NCBI GenBank assembly: GCA_045641625.1
Contig: JAZUHH010000095.1
Span: 1-64,000, forward strand
DNA from: UBA1723 sp045641625
GTDB lineage: Bacteria > Bacteroidota > Bacteroidia > Bacteroidales > Paludibacteraceae
DNA length: 64,000 nucleotides
Direction: 5' to 3'
The notes below the pieces were generated by a model. It saw only the letters and a list, made by a program, of their open reading frames with translations. It ran no database searches and was not told the origin of the DNA. This document shows, piece by piece, positions 1 through 8,978 of the stretch. The position numbers and the translations under genes were made by a program. Position 1 is the first letter of the stretch; every line of letters begins with the position of its first letter.

Positions 1-21
1 AATAAAAAAAGTAAAAAAAAA

Positions 22-327
22 ATGGTAATTTTGAAAAGCATATCTCCCAAAGAGACATGGTATTTTGAATTCAACCCAAATGACAACTACGAAAATAGAG
101 CTCATGTACATGTAAGGAAGAAAAATCAAAAAAGAGCTAAAATTTGGACTGAGCCGTCAGTAGAATTAGTAAAAGAAGGCGATTTAAGTATTAGAGAGCA
201 AAACAAAGCTCTTGGACTTACAAGAAAATATTGTCCAGATTTAATAGGTCAATGGAAGAAATACAAAAAAGGAGAAAAAGTTAAAGTAATTAACAAATAT
301 GAGAATACCAGAAGATTGTTATTGTAA
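22..327 (+). CDS. DUF4160-domain protein (first gene of a DUF4160/DUF2442 pair)
   Basis: A small 101-residue basic protein whose N-terminal half has the DUF4160 signature: a short beta-rich start, then an AHVHV motif near residue 28 and a KIW strand followed by a helical part. The reading frame stays open to the window edge upstream of the ATG at 22, so a slightly longer N-terminus cannot be excluded. Its last 29 bases overlap the next gene, which encodes DUF2442 domains. DUF4160 and DUF2442 genes are often neighbours in bacteria and have been regarded as a possible toxin-antitoxin-like pair; no activity is established. The family call is fairly secure, the function unknown. Confidence 0.7.
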   Translation: MVILKSISPKETWYFEFNPNDNYENRAHVHVRKKNQKRAKIWTEPSVELVKEGDLSIREQNKALGLTRKYCPDLIGQWKKYKKGEKVKVINKYENTRRLLL

Positions 328-859
328 TGTAATTCCAGAGATTAAGGAACTACGATTTGTTAGAAAGAAGATGGTTGTTAAATTGGTTGATGGACGAATT
401 TTTATATTGCCACTTTCAGCCTTTCCTTCTATTCTAAAGATACCAGAAAATGAAAGGAACAACTTTACACTTCTTAGCTCGAGTGAATTTACTTGGGAAG
501 GTTTTGACAAGGTGTATAACTTGGATCAGGTTATTGGCAAATACGAGATTTATTATCATGAGTCTGATTACACCTATGATCCTTCCCTACTAATAAAAAT
601 AAAGAACAAGGGAGAGGGATTTGCCTATGTTGTACCAAGATTTACAAGGTTCTTTTTCAGAAATGAAGAGACTATAGAGATTCACTTTAGAGATAAAAGA
701 GTACTAATCTGCCCATTAGATAGATTCCCTGGAATTAGAGTACTTCCTCTCAAGAAAAGGAGGAAATATGAACAATGGGGATGGGAAATACAATGGGATA
801 CTGACTTCACGAACACATCATGTATTCCTGAAGACTTCTTAGGTTTCTTCTGGAAATAA
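299..859 (+). CDS. Tandem DUF2442-domain protein, partner of the upstream DUF4160 gene
   Basis: A 186-residue protein that seems to hold two copies of the small DUF2442 fold. Copy one is about residues 15-78 (a VDGR strand, then PLSAFP, and a closing W-x-GFDKV-like segment). Copy two is about residues 115-183 (FRDKR, then PLDRFP, and a W-x-IQWDTDF segment). Single-domain DUF2442 proteins are about 80-100 residues, so this is a duplication. The ATG lies inside the upstream DUF4160 gene (29-base overlap), implying translational coupling. The function is unknown; a toxin-antitoxin-like role is only a hypothesis from gene pairing. Confidence 0.65.
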   Translation: MRIPEDCYCNVIPEIKELRFVRKKMVVKLVDGRIFILPLSAFPSILKIPENERNNFTLLSSSEFTWEGFDKVYNLDQVIGKYEIYYHESDYTYDPSLLIKIKNKGEGFAYVVPRFTRFFFRNEETIEIHFRDKRVLICPLDRFPGIRVLPLKKRRKYEQWGWEIQWDTDFTNTSCIPEDFLGFFWK

Positions 860-862
860 AGT

Positions 863-905
863 AAAGAAACACACAGCCAGGCTTTCTGACTGTGTGTTTC
901 TTTTT
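863..905 (+). terminator. Rho-independent terminator after the DUF4160/DUF2442 pair
   Basis: A perfect 14-bp stem (863-876 with 890-903) with a 13-nt loop, ending in a T-rich tract. It sits between two convergent genes and could also stop transcription of the minus-strand VWA gene. Confidence 0.85.
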
Positions 906-925
906 CTAACTTAATTTCTCATAAA

Positions 926-1954
926 CTAAAAACCTATTACATTCCAAAAAGACTGAGGTAGGCAAATGTTAGCTACATTCTTTGCACCTATGAACATTGG
1001 AGCGACCTCTCGCTCTGTATAACCTGCATGACCGCAACCTATTGCAGTGACAAGGAATCGCTTATCAGGATTATTTCTTGCATAAGCAATAAATCTATCT
1101 ACTGCAGCTATCATTTCTGGAGTCGAACCAGTGGTAGGAATAGCGTAACTTTGACCTTGAACACCCTCTCCTTTTCCAAATTGAGCACCAAATTTCATGA
1201 CAGCAACACGAGCTGCACCACCTCCGTGGTTTCCTTGTGCATTGCTACCAAAAACAAAGACCTCATTATAAGCAAGAGAGTTAATCATAATCGGAGTAAT
1301 TCTATTTGCTTGTTCATCTTCGCTTGAGTTTTCAAAATAATTAGACTGATAATCTGCATCACCTCTGTAAACTCTCTCGTTCCAAGACCTTCTGGACTGT
1401 CTTTCTCTTTCAAACATGTGAATTGTTCCCTCAACGTTTGCAGAGAACTCGAAACTGTTTCTAATACCGATATTGTGAGCCTCGTAATCAACATCTTGAT
1501 TTGCTCCTATGTAGGTAAACACCCAGCCCATTCCTTCAAGTTCAGAAACAAGACTCTTGACCTTAGCACCTGTCCAAACTCTTGAATCATTCTCTTGTCC
1601 ATCAGTTATTATTGTTACAAGCACCTTATCACCCTCTTTTATTTGAGTACGCAATTTTGAAACTGACTCACCAATAGCATCATACAAAGCAGTGCACCCA
1701 CGAAGAACATAATCCTTCTTAGTAATTGGATTCACATTGTCAGCGTTTGAATGATCATAAACATACTGCAAATCTTCTCCTCCACTTGCAAAAGAAAGAA
1801 GTGACAGATACTGTGCGCCACCTTCATTTTGCTCATGAAGGTTCTTGATTGTCTTGATTGTCTCGTTGATACCTGTTAATGCCTGATCATAGATAGAACA
1901 CATCGAGCCGGAAGCATCGACTACAATAAGGTTATGAATTGTTATCTTTTCCAT
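926..1954 (-). CDS. VWA domain fused to a macro-like (A1S_2505-type) domain
   Basis: A 342-residue protein without signal peptide, so probably cytoplasmic. Residues 5-180 form a von Willebrand factor A domain with an intact MIDAS: D13-x-S15-x-S17, T88 and D118 in TDGQEN. Residues 228-340 are a separate domain with VFVFGSN, a glycine-rich HGGGAA loop and FLVTAIGCGHAGYT; it resembles the macro-like domain found in short phage and bacterial proteins annotated as A1S_2505 family. Macro-type folds bind ADP-ribose-like ligands and VWA domains bind protein partners through a metal ion, but the combined role is unknown. It is monocistronic, with its own promoter at 2012-2041. Confidence 0.7.
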   Translation of the reverse strand: MEKITIHNLIVVDASGSMCSIYDQALTGINETIKTIKNLHEQNEGGAQYLSLLSFASGGEDLQYVYDHSNADNVNPITKKDYVLRGCTALYDAIGESVSKLRTQIKEGDKVLVTIITDGQENDSRVWTGAKVKSLVSELEGMGWVFTYIGANQDVDYEAHNIGIRNSFEFSANVEGTIHMFERERQSRRSWNERVYRGDADYQSNYFENSSEDEQANRITPIMINSLAYNEVFVFGSNAQGNHGGGAARVAVMKFGAQFGKGEGVQGQSYAIPTTGSTPEMIAAVDRFIAYARNNPDKRFLVTAIGCGHAGYTEREVAPMFIGAKNVANICLPQSFWNVIGF

Positions 1955-2011
1955 ATTGAATAAAGATTAAAATTTAAACGATTAAAATCATTTGTCGACC
2001 TGATTTTGAGG

Positions 2012-2041
2012 CAAAATTACACAATAATTTCTAACCACAAA
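2012..2041 (-). promoter_or_regulatory. Bacteroidetes-type promoter of the VWA-macro gene
   Basis: On the minus strand, TTTG (2038-2041), an 18-nt spacer, then TAATTTTG (2012-2019) matching TAnnTTTG. The expected transcript start leaves a leader of about 50 nt before the ATG at 1954. Confidence 0.6.
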
Positions 2042-2244
2042 ATTATTTTGTGTAATTTTTACATTTTTACTTGCAAATTATATTGCATAAAAGAGAGAAA
2101 ACTACAATTACGTCAAAAAACAGAGAAATAAAAATCAGACCATAAAATGATGGTAAAAATTGTAGGAAGACTTCATTATAAGGTAAATTCTCGTAAATAT
2201 TTAAATAAACACAACAAAAAAAGGAGAACCTTGCGATTCTCCCT

Positions 2245-2322
2245 TGGTCGAGATGAAGGGATTCGAACCCCCGACCCTCTGGTCCCAAACCAGATGCGCT
2301 AACCGGACTGCGCTACATCTCG
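2245..2322 (-). tRNA. tRNA-Pro (anticodon TGG)
   Basis: A complete cloverleaf on the minus strand: acceptor CGAGATG paired with CATCTCG, discriminator A, encoded CCA at 2245-2247, anticodon stem TCTGG/CCAGA around loop TTTGGGA (anticodon TGG), and a T-arm with GGTTCGAATCC. The TGG anticodon reads CCN proline codons. Confidence 0.95.
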
Positions 2323-2364
2323 ATTTTTAATTCATTCGAGTGTCCGTTTCTCTCAAATGCGATG

Positions 2365-2372
2365 CAAAATTA
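2365..2372 (-). promoter_or_regulatory. Probable -7 element of the tRNA-Pro promoter
   Basis: TAATTTTG on the minus strand matches TAnnTTTG, about 43 nt upstream of the mature tRNA 5' end. A clear -33 TTTG was not seen. Confidence 0.45.
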
Positions 2373-2934
2373 CTGCTTTATTTGACACCCGCAAACATTT
2401 TGAGCATCTTTTTTCTAAAAACTTTCATTAACAGTTGAAAATCAAAGATATAATCAAAAGCGCTTTTTTCATTTCATCTCCTTCTTCTGCAGATTAAGTC
2501 ATAGAAGAAAACCTGCGGCAGTTTTACCTGCAAAACATCCTCAATATAAAACCTGATGGGAAAAACAATTTTCAGAATGACAAGCATCCTTATTTTGAGA
2601 CAATTCACAACATTAAACTCTTATAACAAATAAGTCAAGGAATGAAACAAGGATCAAATTCTGTCCCACAGAAAAAATCGGACGAAAATCTGCAACAGAA
2701 ATTTGCCGACGAATCCCAAACGAACTTTTCCTGATAAATTCCTTACCTATGACCGACAAGATTTTATCAAAAACTCAAGAAAGCCCGAAATGTTATAAAT
2801 ATGCAGAACTTATGCATAACATCACAAAGGCTTTATTTTCAACGAATTGTCTCTAGCCTATACCGTATAGATATAAATGCAGGACCAACACTCCGCTCGC
2901 ATTACCATCATTTTTTTTATTTTTTTGGGACAAT
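2373..2934. other. Gene-free stretch before the polysaccharide locus
   Basis: About 560 bases without a credible gene. Short open frames here lack family resemblance and start context. The base composition is AT-rich. No insertion-sequence end, tRNA remnant or strong hairpin was recognised. Confidence 0.5.
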
Positions 2935-2968
2935 TTTGCACTTTTTTCGGACAAAATCTATAATTTTG
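2935..2968 (+). promoter_or_regulatory. Probable promoter of the exopolysaccharide operon
   Basis: TTTG (2935-2938), a 22-nt spacer, then TAATTTTG (2961-2968), matching the Bacteroidetes consensus. The transcript would carry an untranslated leader of about 190 nt before the export gene at 3165. Confidence 0.5.
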
Positions 2969-3164
2969 CAAACGTGTTTACAGGATGAATAGGAGTTGAT
3001 GAGAAAAATTGGGACTAAGACTGCATGCTTTCAGTGGCTCTTCAAGGGCATACAAAACATTAATTCTTGGCTCCCACATCCGAAAATTTATCGAAGTCAT
3101 TCTTGATTCGGCAAACAGAGGGTATATATACTAGATCAATCTTCAAACAAATTATTACTTGGCA

Positions 3165-3962
3165 ATGAAAGTTATTCTGAAATTCTTGATGGCATTTGCC
3201 TGCGTATTGAGCAGCTGCTCGACACCAAAGGACATCTGCTACTTCCAGGACAATGATTACAAAAACGCTCAAGAGGTTGCTGTAATGAACGAGATTACAG
3301 TGAAGCCAGGAGACAAAGTGTCTATCGTGGTCAACAGCAAGGATCCGCTTCTTGCCGAGATGTTCAACCTTTCTATGGTTTCCCACAGACCTGGTAGTGC
3401 AGTTGGTCTAAGCAATACTCAGCAGATTTCCTGCTACACAGTAACTAAGGACGGAGAAATAGACTTCCCTGTATTGGGCAAGGTCAACATAATGGGATTG
3501 ACTCGCGAGCAGATCGCAAAGACAATCAAGACTAAGCTTATCGAGAACCAGTATGTGAACGACCCTGTCGTAACCGTAGAGTTCGGCAACCTGTACTTCT
3601 CTGTACTCGGAGAGGTTGCAAGACCAGGACGATACAATATCGAGCACGACCGCGTAACTATCCTTGACGCGATAAGCATGGCAGGCGACCTTACCATATA
3701 CGGAAAGAGACAGTCAGTCAAGGTACTCAGAGAGGAGAACGGAAAGCAGAAGGCCTACATGGTCGATCTTACTTCGAGCAAGAATCTTTACGCTTCACCC
3801 GTATTCTACCTTCAGCAGAAGGATGTGGTTTACGTAGATCCTAACGACAACAGAGCGAGACAGTCAACTGTGAACGGAAACACAGTGAGAAGCACTCAGT
3901 TCTGGATTTCTTTGTCAACTCTCGGCACGTCAGTAGCCCTATTGGTACAAAGAAAGAGATAA
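3165..3962 (+). CDS. Polysaccharide export outer membrane lipoprotein (Wza/BexD family)
   Basis: An outer membrane auxiliary protein that forms the exit channel for exopolysaccharide or capsule. It starts with a lipoprotein signal with an LSSC lipobox, the cysteine at about residue 18 from the chosen ATG (3165; a TTG two codons upstream is less likely). The Poly_export domain follows (ITVKPGDKVSI at about 45-55), then SLBB-like segments (FSVLGEVARPGRY, and an AISMAGDLT helix), and a hydrophobic C-terminal segment ending in QRKR. It is the first gene of the locus and precedes the Wzc-like gene by 32 nt, the usual export-protein/co-polymerase pair. Confidence 0.9.
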   Translation: MKVILKFLMAFACVLSSCSTPKDICYFQDNDYKNAQEVAVMNEITVKPGDKVSIVVNSKDPLLAEMFNLSMVSHRPGSAVGLSNTQQISCYTVTKDGEIDFPVLGKVNIMGLTREQIAKTIKTKLIENQYVNDPVVTVEFGNLYFSVLGEVARPGRYNIEHDRVTILDAISMAGDLTIYGKRQSVKVLREENGKQKAYMVDLTSSKNLYASPVFYLQQKDVVYVDPNDNRARQSTVNGNTVRSTQFWISLSTLGTSVALLVQRKR

Positions 3963-3994
3963 CAGTAATAATCCGGACAGACAAACTATAGATA

Positions 3995-6427
3995 ATGACA
4001 ACGACTACTAACAACGTTAGAAACGCAAAGGGAAAGCAGAACCAGGAGATTGACTTCGTTCGCTTACAGGATGTTCTCGCACTGTGCAAGGTGCAGTGGT
4101 ACTGGTTCCTGATATCAGTGATTCTTTGTTTGGGCGCAGGTGTGGCATGGGTGCTTAAGACTACCCCTATCTACACTCGTGAGGCTTCTATCCTGATCAA
4201 GGAGGAGGGAACAGGAAGGACAAACTCTTTCTCTGCCGACATCGCTTCCTATGCAGATATGGGACTGTTCAACAACACAGCCAACATCGACAACGAGGTT
4301 GTGCTTATCCAGTCTCCATCAGTCGTACTTGAGGTTATCAAGAGACTGAAAATCGAAAACGAATACACTTCTGACGGAATGTTCCACAGAAACGTGCTAT
4401 ACGGAAAGGACCTTCCATACATAGTCACATTCGAGGATCTGACAGACGACGATGGTTGCACATTCGACCTAAAGATAAAGGATGCAAACTCTATCAGCTT
4501 GTGCAAAGTTGCATTCGGTCCAGAAGATATTGACGAGAACAAGGAGTTCGCAGGAACTGTCGGACAACCTATCATTACACCAATGGGCAAGGTCGTCATA
4601 AACAACAACCCAAGTTTCGAGGGTGACGTGACTCCTGGCATAATCCATGTAAAGAGAGGAAAGGCAATAGACTGCATCGAGAGCTGCAAGGGAAGACTAA
4701 AGGCAGGTCAGTCAAGCAAGAACACTAACATTATCGACCTTTCATACACTGACGCATCAATCAAGCGTGCAGAGGACTTCCTCAACACACTTATTGCTGT
4801 CCACAACGAGAACTGGCTGAAGGACAAGAACCTTATCGCCATCTCGACTGCACAGTTCATCACTGAGCGTCTTGACAATATCGCCGCAGAGTTGGAGCAG
4901 GTTGAAAGCAACATATCAACTTACAAGAGTTCGCACCTGATCCCTAACTTGGAGGAGACAACAAGAAACTACATCCAGCAGGCAGACGCAGTAAGCACAA
5001 AGGTTATGGAGCTTAACACTCAGCTTGCGCTTGCTCAGTTCATCAGACAGGCTCTTTCTAACCCTGGCGAGAAGCAGCTGCTTCCAGCAAACTCTGGAAT
5101 CAACAGCGGCATGATCGAAAGACAGATTGGCGACTACAACGCAAAACTTCTACAGAGAAACAGCCTTGCAGAGAACAGCAGTAGCAAGAACCCTATGGTT
5201 GTTGACTACGACAAGCAGCTTTCACTGATGAACAGAGCGATCATTTCTTCAGTGGACAACGAGATCAACTCGATCCAGTGCCAGCTTGACGCTTTCAAGA
5301 CATCAGAGAAGGAGAACAATACAAAAATGGCTTCAAACCCTAAGCAGGCCAAGCACCTGCTTTCTGTAGAACGCCAGCAGAAGGTTAAGGAGTCCCTTTA
5401 CTTGTTCCTTCTACAGAAAAGAGAGGAAGCACAGTTGTCTCAGGCATTTACTGCATACAACACGCGTATCGTAAACCCTCCAATGGGTAAGAACGTGCCA
5501 ACTGCGCCACTAAAGAAGAACATAATCCTTATCGCATTCGCTCTTGGACTTGCAATTCCTTTTGCAGTCATCTATTTGAACGAGGCTCTTAGCACAAAAC
5601 TAAGGGGACGCAAGGACGTTGAGAGCTTGACAATTCCTTTCATCGGAGAAATACCTCAGATAGAGAGTGGCAAAAAGAGCTTCTTCAAGAAGAAAAACAA
5701 AGACGATAACGCTGGAATTTTGGTTAAGCCAGGATCCCGTAACATCATAAACGAGGCATTCCGCGTTGTCCGTACAAACCTTGAGTTTGTACTTGGAGAG
5801 GAGAACAAGGCTAAGATCATCATGACAACTTCTGCAAACCCAGGCAGCGGTAAGACATTCATCACTTCCAACATCGGTATGTCCCTTGCAATCAAGGACA
5901 AGAAAGTTCTGATGATAGACCTTGACCTTCGCCGTGCATCTTTGTCAAAGATCATCGACTCGCCAAAGGCTGGAATGAGCGAATACTTAAGCAGAAAGGC
6001 TTCCAACTGGAACGAAGTCCTTATCAAAGGCAAGCTTCACCCATGCTTGGACATGATTCCTGTCGGTACAATTCCGCCTAACCCTACAGAGCTATTGTTC
6101 AGCGAGAGACTTGAGACTTTGATCACAGAGGCAAAGACTATCTATGACTATATCTTGATCGACTGTCCTCCTATCGAGGTTGTTGCCGACACTATGATCA
6201 TCAACAAGTGGGTTGACACAACAATCTTCGTTGTCCGCACAGGATTGTATGAGAGGGAGAGACTTGTAAACCTTCAGGAATACTATGACGACAAGAAGTT
6301 CAACAACATGGTGCTTATGTTGAACGGTTCGCAGATGAACAGCAGCCGTCAGGGATATGGTTACGGATATAGCTACGGATATGGTTACGGACACAACTAC
6401 GGAGCTTATTACAACGAAAAAGAGTAA
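3995..6427 (+). CDS. Wzc-like polysaccharide co-polymerase with BY-kinase domain
   Basis: An inner membrane chain-length regulator and autophosphorylating tyrosine kinase that works with the outer membrane export protein. The N-terminal Wzz domain has a membrane helix at about residues 36-54, a long coiled-coil periplasmic part to about 500, and a second helix at about 510-530 after a PxxP-like segment. The cytoplasmic BY-kinase has Walker A ANPGSGKT (614-621), Walker A' with D642 and D644, and Walker B LIDCPP (721-726). The C-terminus is a glycine/tyrosine cluster of alternating Tyr (about 785-805), the normal autophosphorylation tail. At 810 residues it has the usual length for the single-chain Wzc form. 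Confidence 0.93.
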   Translation: MTTTTNNVRNAKGKQNQEIDFVRLQDVLALCKVQWYWFLISVILCLGAGVAWVLKTTPIYTREASILIKEEGTGRTNSFSADIASYADMGLFNNTANIDNEVVLIQSPSVVLEVIKRLKIENEYTSDGMFHRNVLYGKDLPYIVTFEDLTDDDGCTFDLKIKDANSISLCKVAFGPEDIDENKEFAGTVGQPIITPMGKVVINNNPSFEGDVTPGIIHVKRGKAIDCIESCKGRLKAGQSSKNTNIIDLSYTDASIKRAEDFLNTLIAVHNENWLKDKNLIAISTAQFITERLDNIAAELEQVESNISTYKSSHLIPNLEETTRNYIQQADAVSTKVMELNTQLALAQFIRQALSNPGEKQLLPANSGINSGMIERQIGDYNAKLLQRNSLAENSSSKNPMVVDYDKQLSLMNRAIISSVDNEINSIQCQLDAFKTSEKENNTKMASNPKQAKHLLSVERQQKVKESLYLFLLQKREEAQLSQAFTAYNTRIVNPPMGKNVPTAPLKKNIILIAFALGLAIPFAVIYLNEALSTKLRGRKDVESLTIPFIGEIPQIESGKKSFFKKKNKDDNAGILVKPGSRNIINEAFRVVRTNLEFVLGEENKAKIIMTTSANPGSGKTFITSNIGMSLAIKDKKVLMIDLDLRRASLSKIIDSPKAGMSEYLSRKASNWNEVLIKGKLHPCLDMIPVGTIPPNPTELLFSERLETLITEAKTIYDYILIDCPPIEVVADTMIINKWVDTTIFVVRTGLYERERLVNLQEYYDDKKFNNMVLMLNGSQMNSSRQGYGYGYSYGYGYGHNYGAYYNEKE

Positions 6428-6455
6428 TTAAGAATTTTATATAATCTAGTAAGAA

Positions 6456-7781
6456 ATGAGAATTGCGGTTGCAGGAACAGGTTATGTAGGATTGTCTATA
6501 GCAACACTACTGGCTCAGCACAATGAGGTTGTGGCTGTAGATGTTGTTCCAGAAAAGGTTGACTTGATCAACAAAAAGAAGTCTCCGATTCAGGACGAAT
6601 ATATCGAGAAATATCTTGCAGAAAAAGATCTTAACCTTCGCGCCACACTCGACGGGAGGGAGGCATACAGAAACGCCGAATACGTAGTCATCGCAGCTCC
6701 AACAAACTACGATGCACAGAAGAACTACTTCGACACAAGCCATGTCGAGGAGGTTATCGACCTTGTGCTTGAGGTGAACCCTGACGCAGTAATGGTCATC
6801 AAGAGCACCATTCCCGTAGGCTACACTCGATCGCTTTACACAAAGTATGCTGTAAAATTCCTAACAGAGCCAGCGTTGAAGGGAAAGAAGTTCAACCTTT
6901 TGTTCTCACCTGAATTCTTGAGAGAGAGCAAGGCATTGTACGACAACCTTTATCCTTCTAGAATTATCGTTGGCTATCCAAAGATCATAAACAACGAAAG
7001 CAACAGCTTCTCAGAAGAGAACGCAGCTATAGAAGCCATCGGAAACCCTAAGGCTGAGGAGTTCGCCCGCACTTTTGCAAAACTTCTTCAGGAAGGTGCA
7101 TTGAAGCCTGACATCGACACTTTGTTCATGGGAATGAAGGAGGCTGAGGCTGTAAAGCTTTTCGCAAACACATACCTTGCCCTTAGAGTAAGTTACTTCA
7201 ACGAGCTTGACACATACGCAGAGGTCAAGGGACTTGACTCTCAGGCAATCATCGAGGGAGTAGGTCTTGATCCAAGAATCGGCACTCACTACAACAACCC
7301 GTCGTTTGGTTATGGTGGCTACTGCCTTCCTAAGGACACAAAGCAGCTGCTAGCAAACTACGAAAGCGTTCCTCAGAACATGATGACTGCAATCGTGGAA
7401 AGCAACCGCACTCGCAAGGACTTCATTGCAGACAGAGTGCTTGAAATCGCAGGAGCCTACCAAAGCAACAGTTCGTTCGACGCTTCAAAGGAAAAGGAGG
7501 TTGTGATCGGAGTCTATAGACTTACAATGAAGAGCAACTCTGACAACTTCCGACAGTCATCAATCCAGGGAGTGATGAAGAGGATAAAGGCCAAAGGTGC
7601 GACTGTCATCATCTACGAGCCTACTCTAGAGAACGGAAGCACATTCTTCGGTTCCAAGGTTGTCAACAACATCGAGGAATTCAAGGCTCTAAGCCAGGCT
7701 GTCGTTGCCAACAGATATGATTCTTGCTTGGATGACATCAAGGACAAAGTTTACACAAGAGACATTTTCAAAAGAGACTAA
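6456..7781 (+). CDS. ugd: UDP-glucose 6-dehydrogenase (nucleotide sugar dehydrogenase)
   Basis: Oxidises UDP-glucose to UDP-glucuronate with two NAD+. At 441 residues, the N-terminal Rossmann fold has GTGYVG at residues 7-12, the middle has the SPEFLRE motif, and the catalytic cysteine C290 lies in GYGGYCLPKDT, the normal active-site sequence. It is followed by a UDP-glucuronate 4-epimerase gene, which indicates that the locus supplies UDP-GlcA and UDP-GalA for the polysaccharide. A GDP-mannose 6-dehydrogenase is possible from the same superfamily but less likely given that neighbour. Confidence 0.88.
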   Translation: MRIAVAGTGYVGLSIATLLAQHNEVVAVDVVPEKVDLINKKKSPIQDEYIEKYLAEKDLNLRATLDGREAYRNAEYVVIAAPTNYDAQKNYFDTSHVEEVIDLVLEVNPDAVMVIKSTIPVGYTRSLYTKYAVKFLTEPALKGKKFNLLFSPEFLRESKALYDNLYPSRIIVGYPKIINNESNSFSEENAAIEAIGNPKAEEFARTFAKLLQEGALKPDIDTLFMGMKEAEAVKLFANTYLALRVSYFNELDTYAEVKGLDSQAIIEGVGLDPRIGTHYNNPSFGYGGYCLPKDTKQLLANYESVPQNMMTAIVESNRTRKDFIADRVLEIAGAYQSNSSFDASKEKEVVIGVYRLTMKSNSDNFRQSSIQGVMKRIKAKGATVIIYEPTLENGSTFFGSKVVNNIEEFKALSQAVVANRYDSCLDDIKDKVYTRDIFKRD

Positions 7782-7873
7782 TATCATAACTTTAAAAGAT
7801 TCAAAGACGACATTCCACTCAGAACATTAAGTTTCAATGGATCACGCCGAGTTTCTTATTCAAAAATAAGTAG

Positions 7874-8920
7874 ATGAAAAACGTTATAGTTACAGGAGCT
7901 GCAGGATTTATAGGGTCGAACCTTGTGAGAAGACTGCTTGCAGACCATAAAGACATAACTGTGATAGGCATTGACTCCGTAAACAACTACTACGATGTTA
8001 GGATAAAGGAATGGAGACTTGAATCTCTGGCAAAGGACTCTCGTTTCGTTTTCATCAAAGGCAGTATTGCTGACAAGTCTTTGATAGAAAGCACTTTCGA
8101 GAAATACAAACCGGAAATTGTAGTTAACCTGGCGGCCCAGGCTGGCGTAAGATACAGCATCACGAATCCAGACGCCTACATAGAGGCTAACATCATTGGT
8201 TTCTACAATATACTTGAAGCCTGCCGCCACTCCTATGACAACGGGCAAAGCGGAGTCCAGCACTTGGTTTACGCAAGCAGTTCGAGTGTTTACGGTGACA
8301 ACAAGAAGATCCCTTACTCGACAGACGACAAGGTTGACAATCCGGTTAGCCTCTATGCCGCTACAAAGAGGAGCAATGAGCTTATGGCACATTCCTACTC
8401 GAAACTGTACAACATACCATCGACAGGACTAAGATTCTTTACGGTTTACGGACCCGCAGGTCGTCCGGACATGGCATACTTCGGTTTTACCAACAAGCTG
8501 CTGAAAGGTGAAACAATAAAGATTTTCAACTACGGCAACTGCAAAAGAGACTTTACATACATAGACGACATTGTCGAAGGAATTTCGAGAGTGATGAATA
8601 AAGCTCCCGAAAGAAAGACAGGAGAAGACGGACTTCCTGTTCCTCCGTACAAAATATATAACATTGGCAACAACCAGCCTGAAAATCTGTTGGACTTTGT
8701 TCAGATTCTTCAGGAAGAGCTGGTTAGAGCAAAAGTTTTACCAAAAGACTACGATTTCGAAAGTCACAAGGAGCTGGTTCCGATGCAAGCCGGAGACGTT
8801 CCTGTCACTTACGCGGACACAACCCCTCTGGAGCGCGATTTCGGCTTCAAGCCATGCACACCACTAAGGGAAGGACTAAGACAATTCGCAGAATGGTATA
8901 AAGACTTCTACAATATCTAA
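7874..8920 (+). CDS. UDP-glucuronate 4-epimerase (SDR family)
   Basis: Interconverts UDP-glucuronate and UDP-galacturonate. It is a 348-residue extended short-chain dehydrogenase with GAAGFIG (8-14) for NAD binding, YASSSSVYG, and the catalytic Y161-x3-K165 pair. The segments AAQAGVRYSI and FFTVYGPAGRPDM are typical of the LspL/Cap1J-type uronate epimerases rather than plain GalE. It lies 92 nt after ugd, whose product it would use. The spacer contains no other gene. Confidence 0.85.
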   Translation: MKNVIVTGAAGFIGSNLVRRLLADHKDITVIGIDSVNNYYDVRIKEWRLESLAKDSRFVFIKGSIADKSLIESTFEKYKPEIVVNLAAQAGVRYSITNPDAYIEANIIGFYNILEACRHSYDNGQSGVQHLVYASSSSVYGDNKKIPYSTDDKVDNPVSLYAATKRSNELMAHSYSKLYNIPSTGLRFFTVYGPAGRPDMAYFGFTNKLLKGETIKIFNYGNCKRDFTYIDDIVEGISRVMNKAPERKTGEDGLPVPPYKIYNIGNNQPENLLDFVQILQEELVRAKVLPKDYDFESHKELVPMQAGDVPVTYADTTPLERDFGFKPCTPLREGLRQFAEWYKDFYNI

Positions 8921-8978
8921 GACAAAAAATAAACAGATAATATTAAGACATTACTTCTTTGAACTAATCTATACAACG

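Noticed and set aside
2067..2288. A 73-codon frame on the minus strand overlapping tRNA-Pro
   Set aside because: It runs through the tRNA and has no family resemblance; composition is that of non-coding AT-rich DNA.
2801..2992. A 63-codon frame in the gap before the polysaccharide locus
   Set aside because: It covers the probable promoter (2935-2968) and ends in low-complexity T-runs; no start signal or conserved motif.
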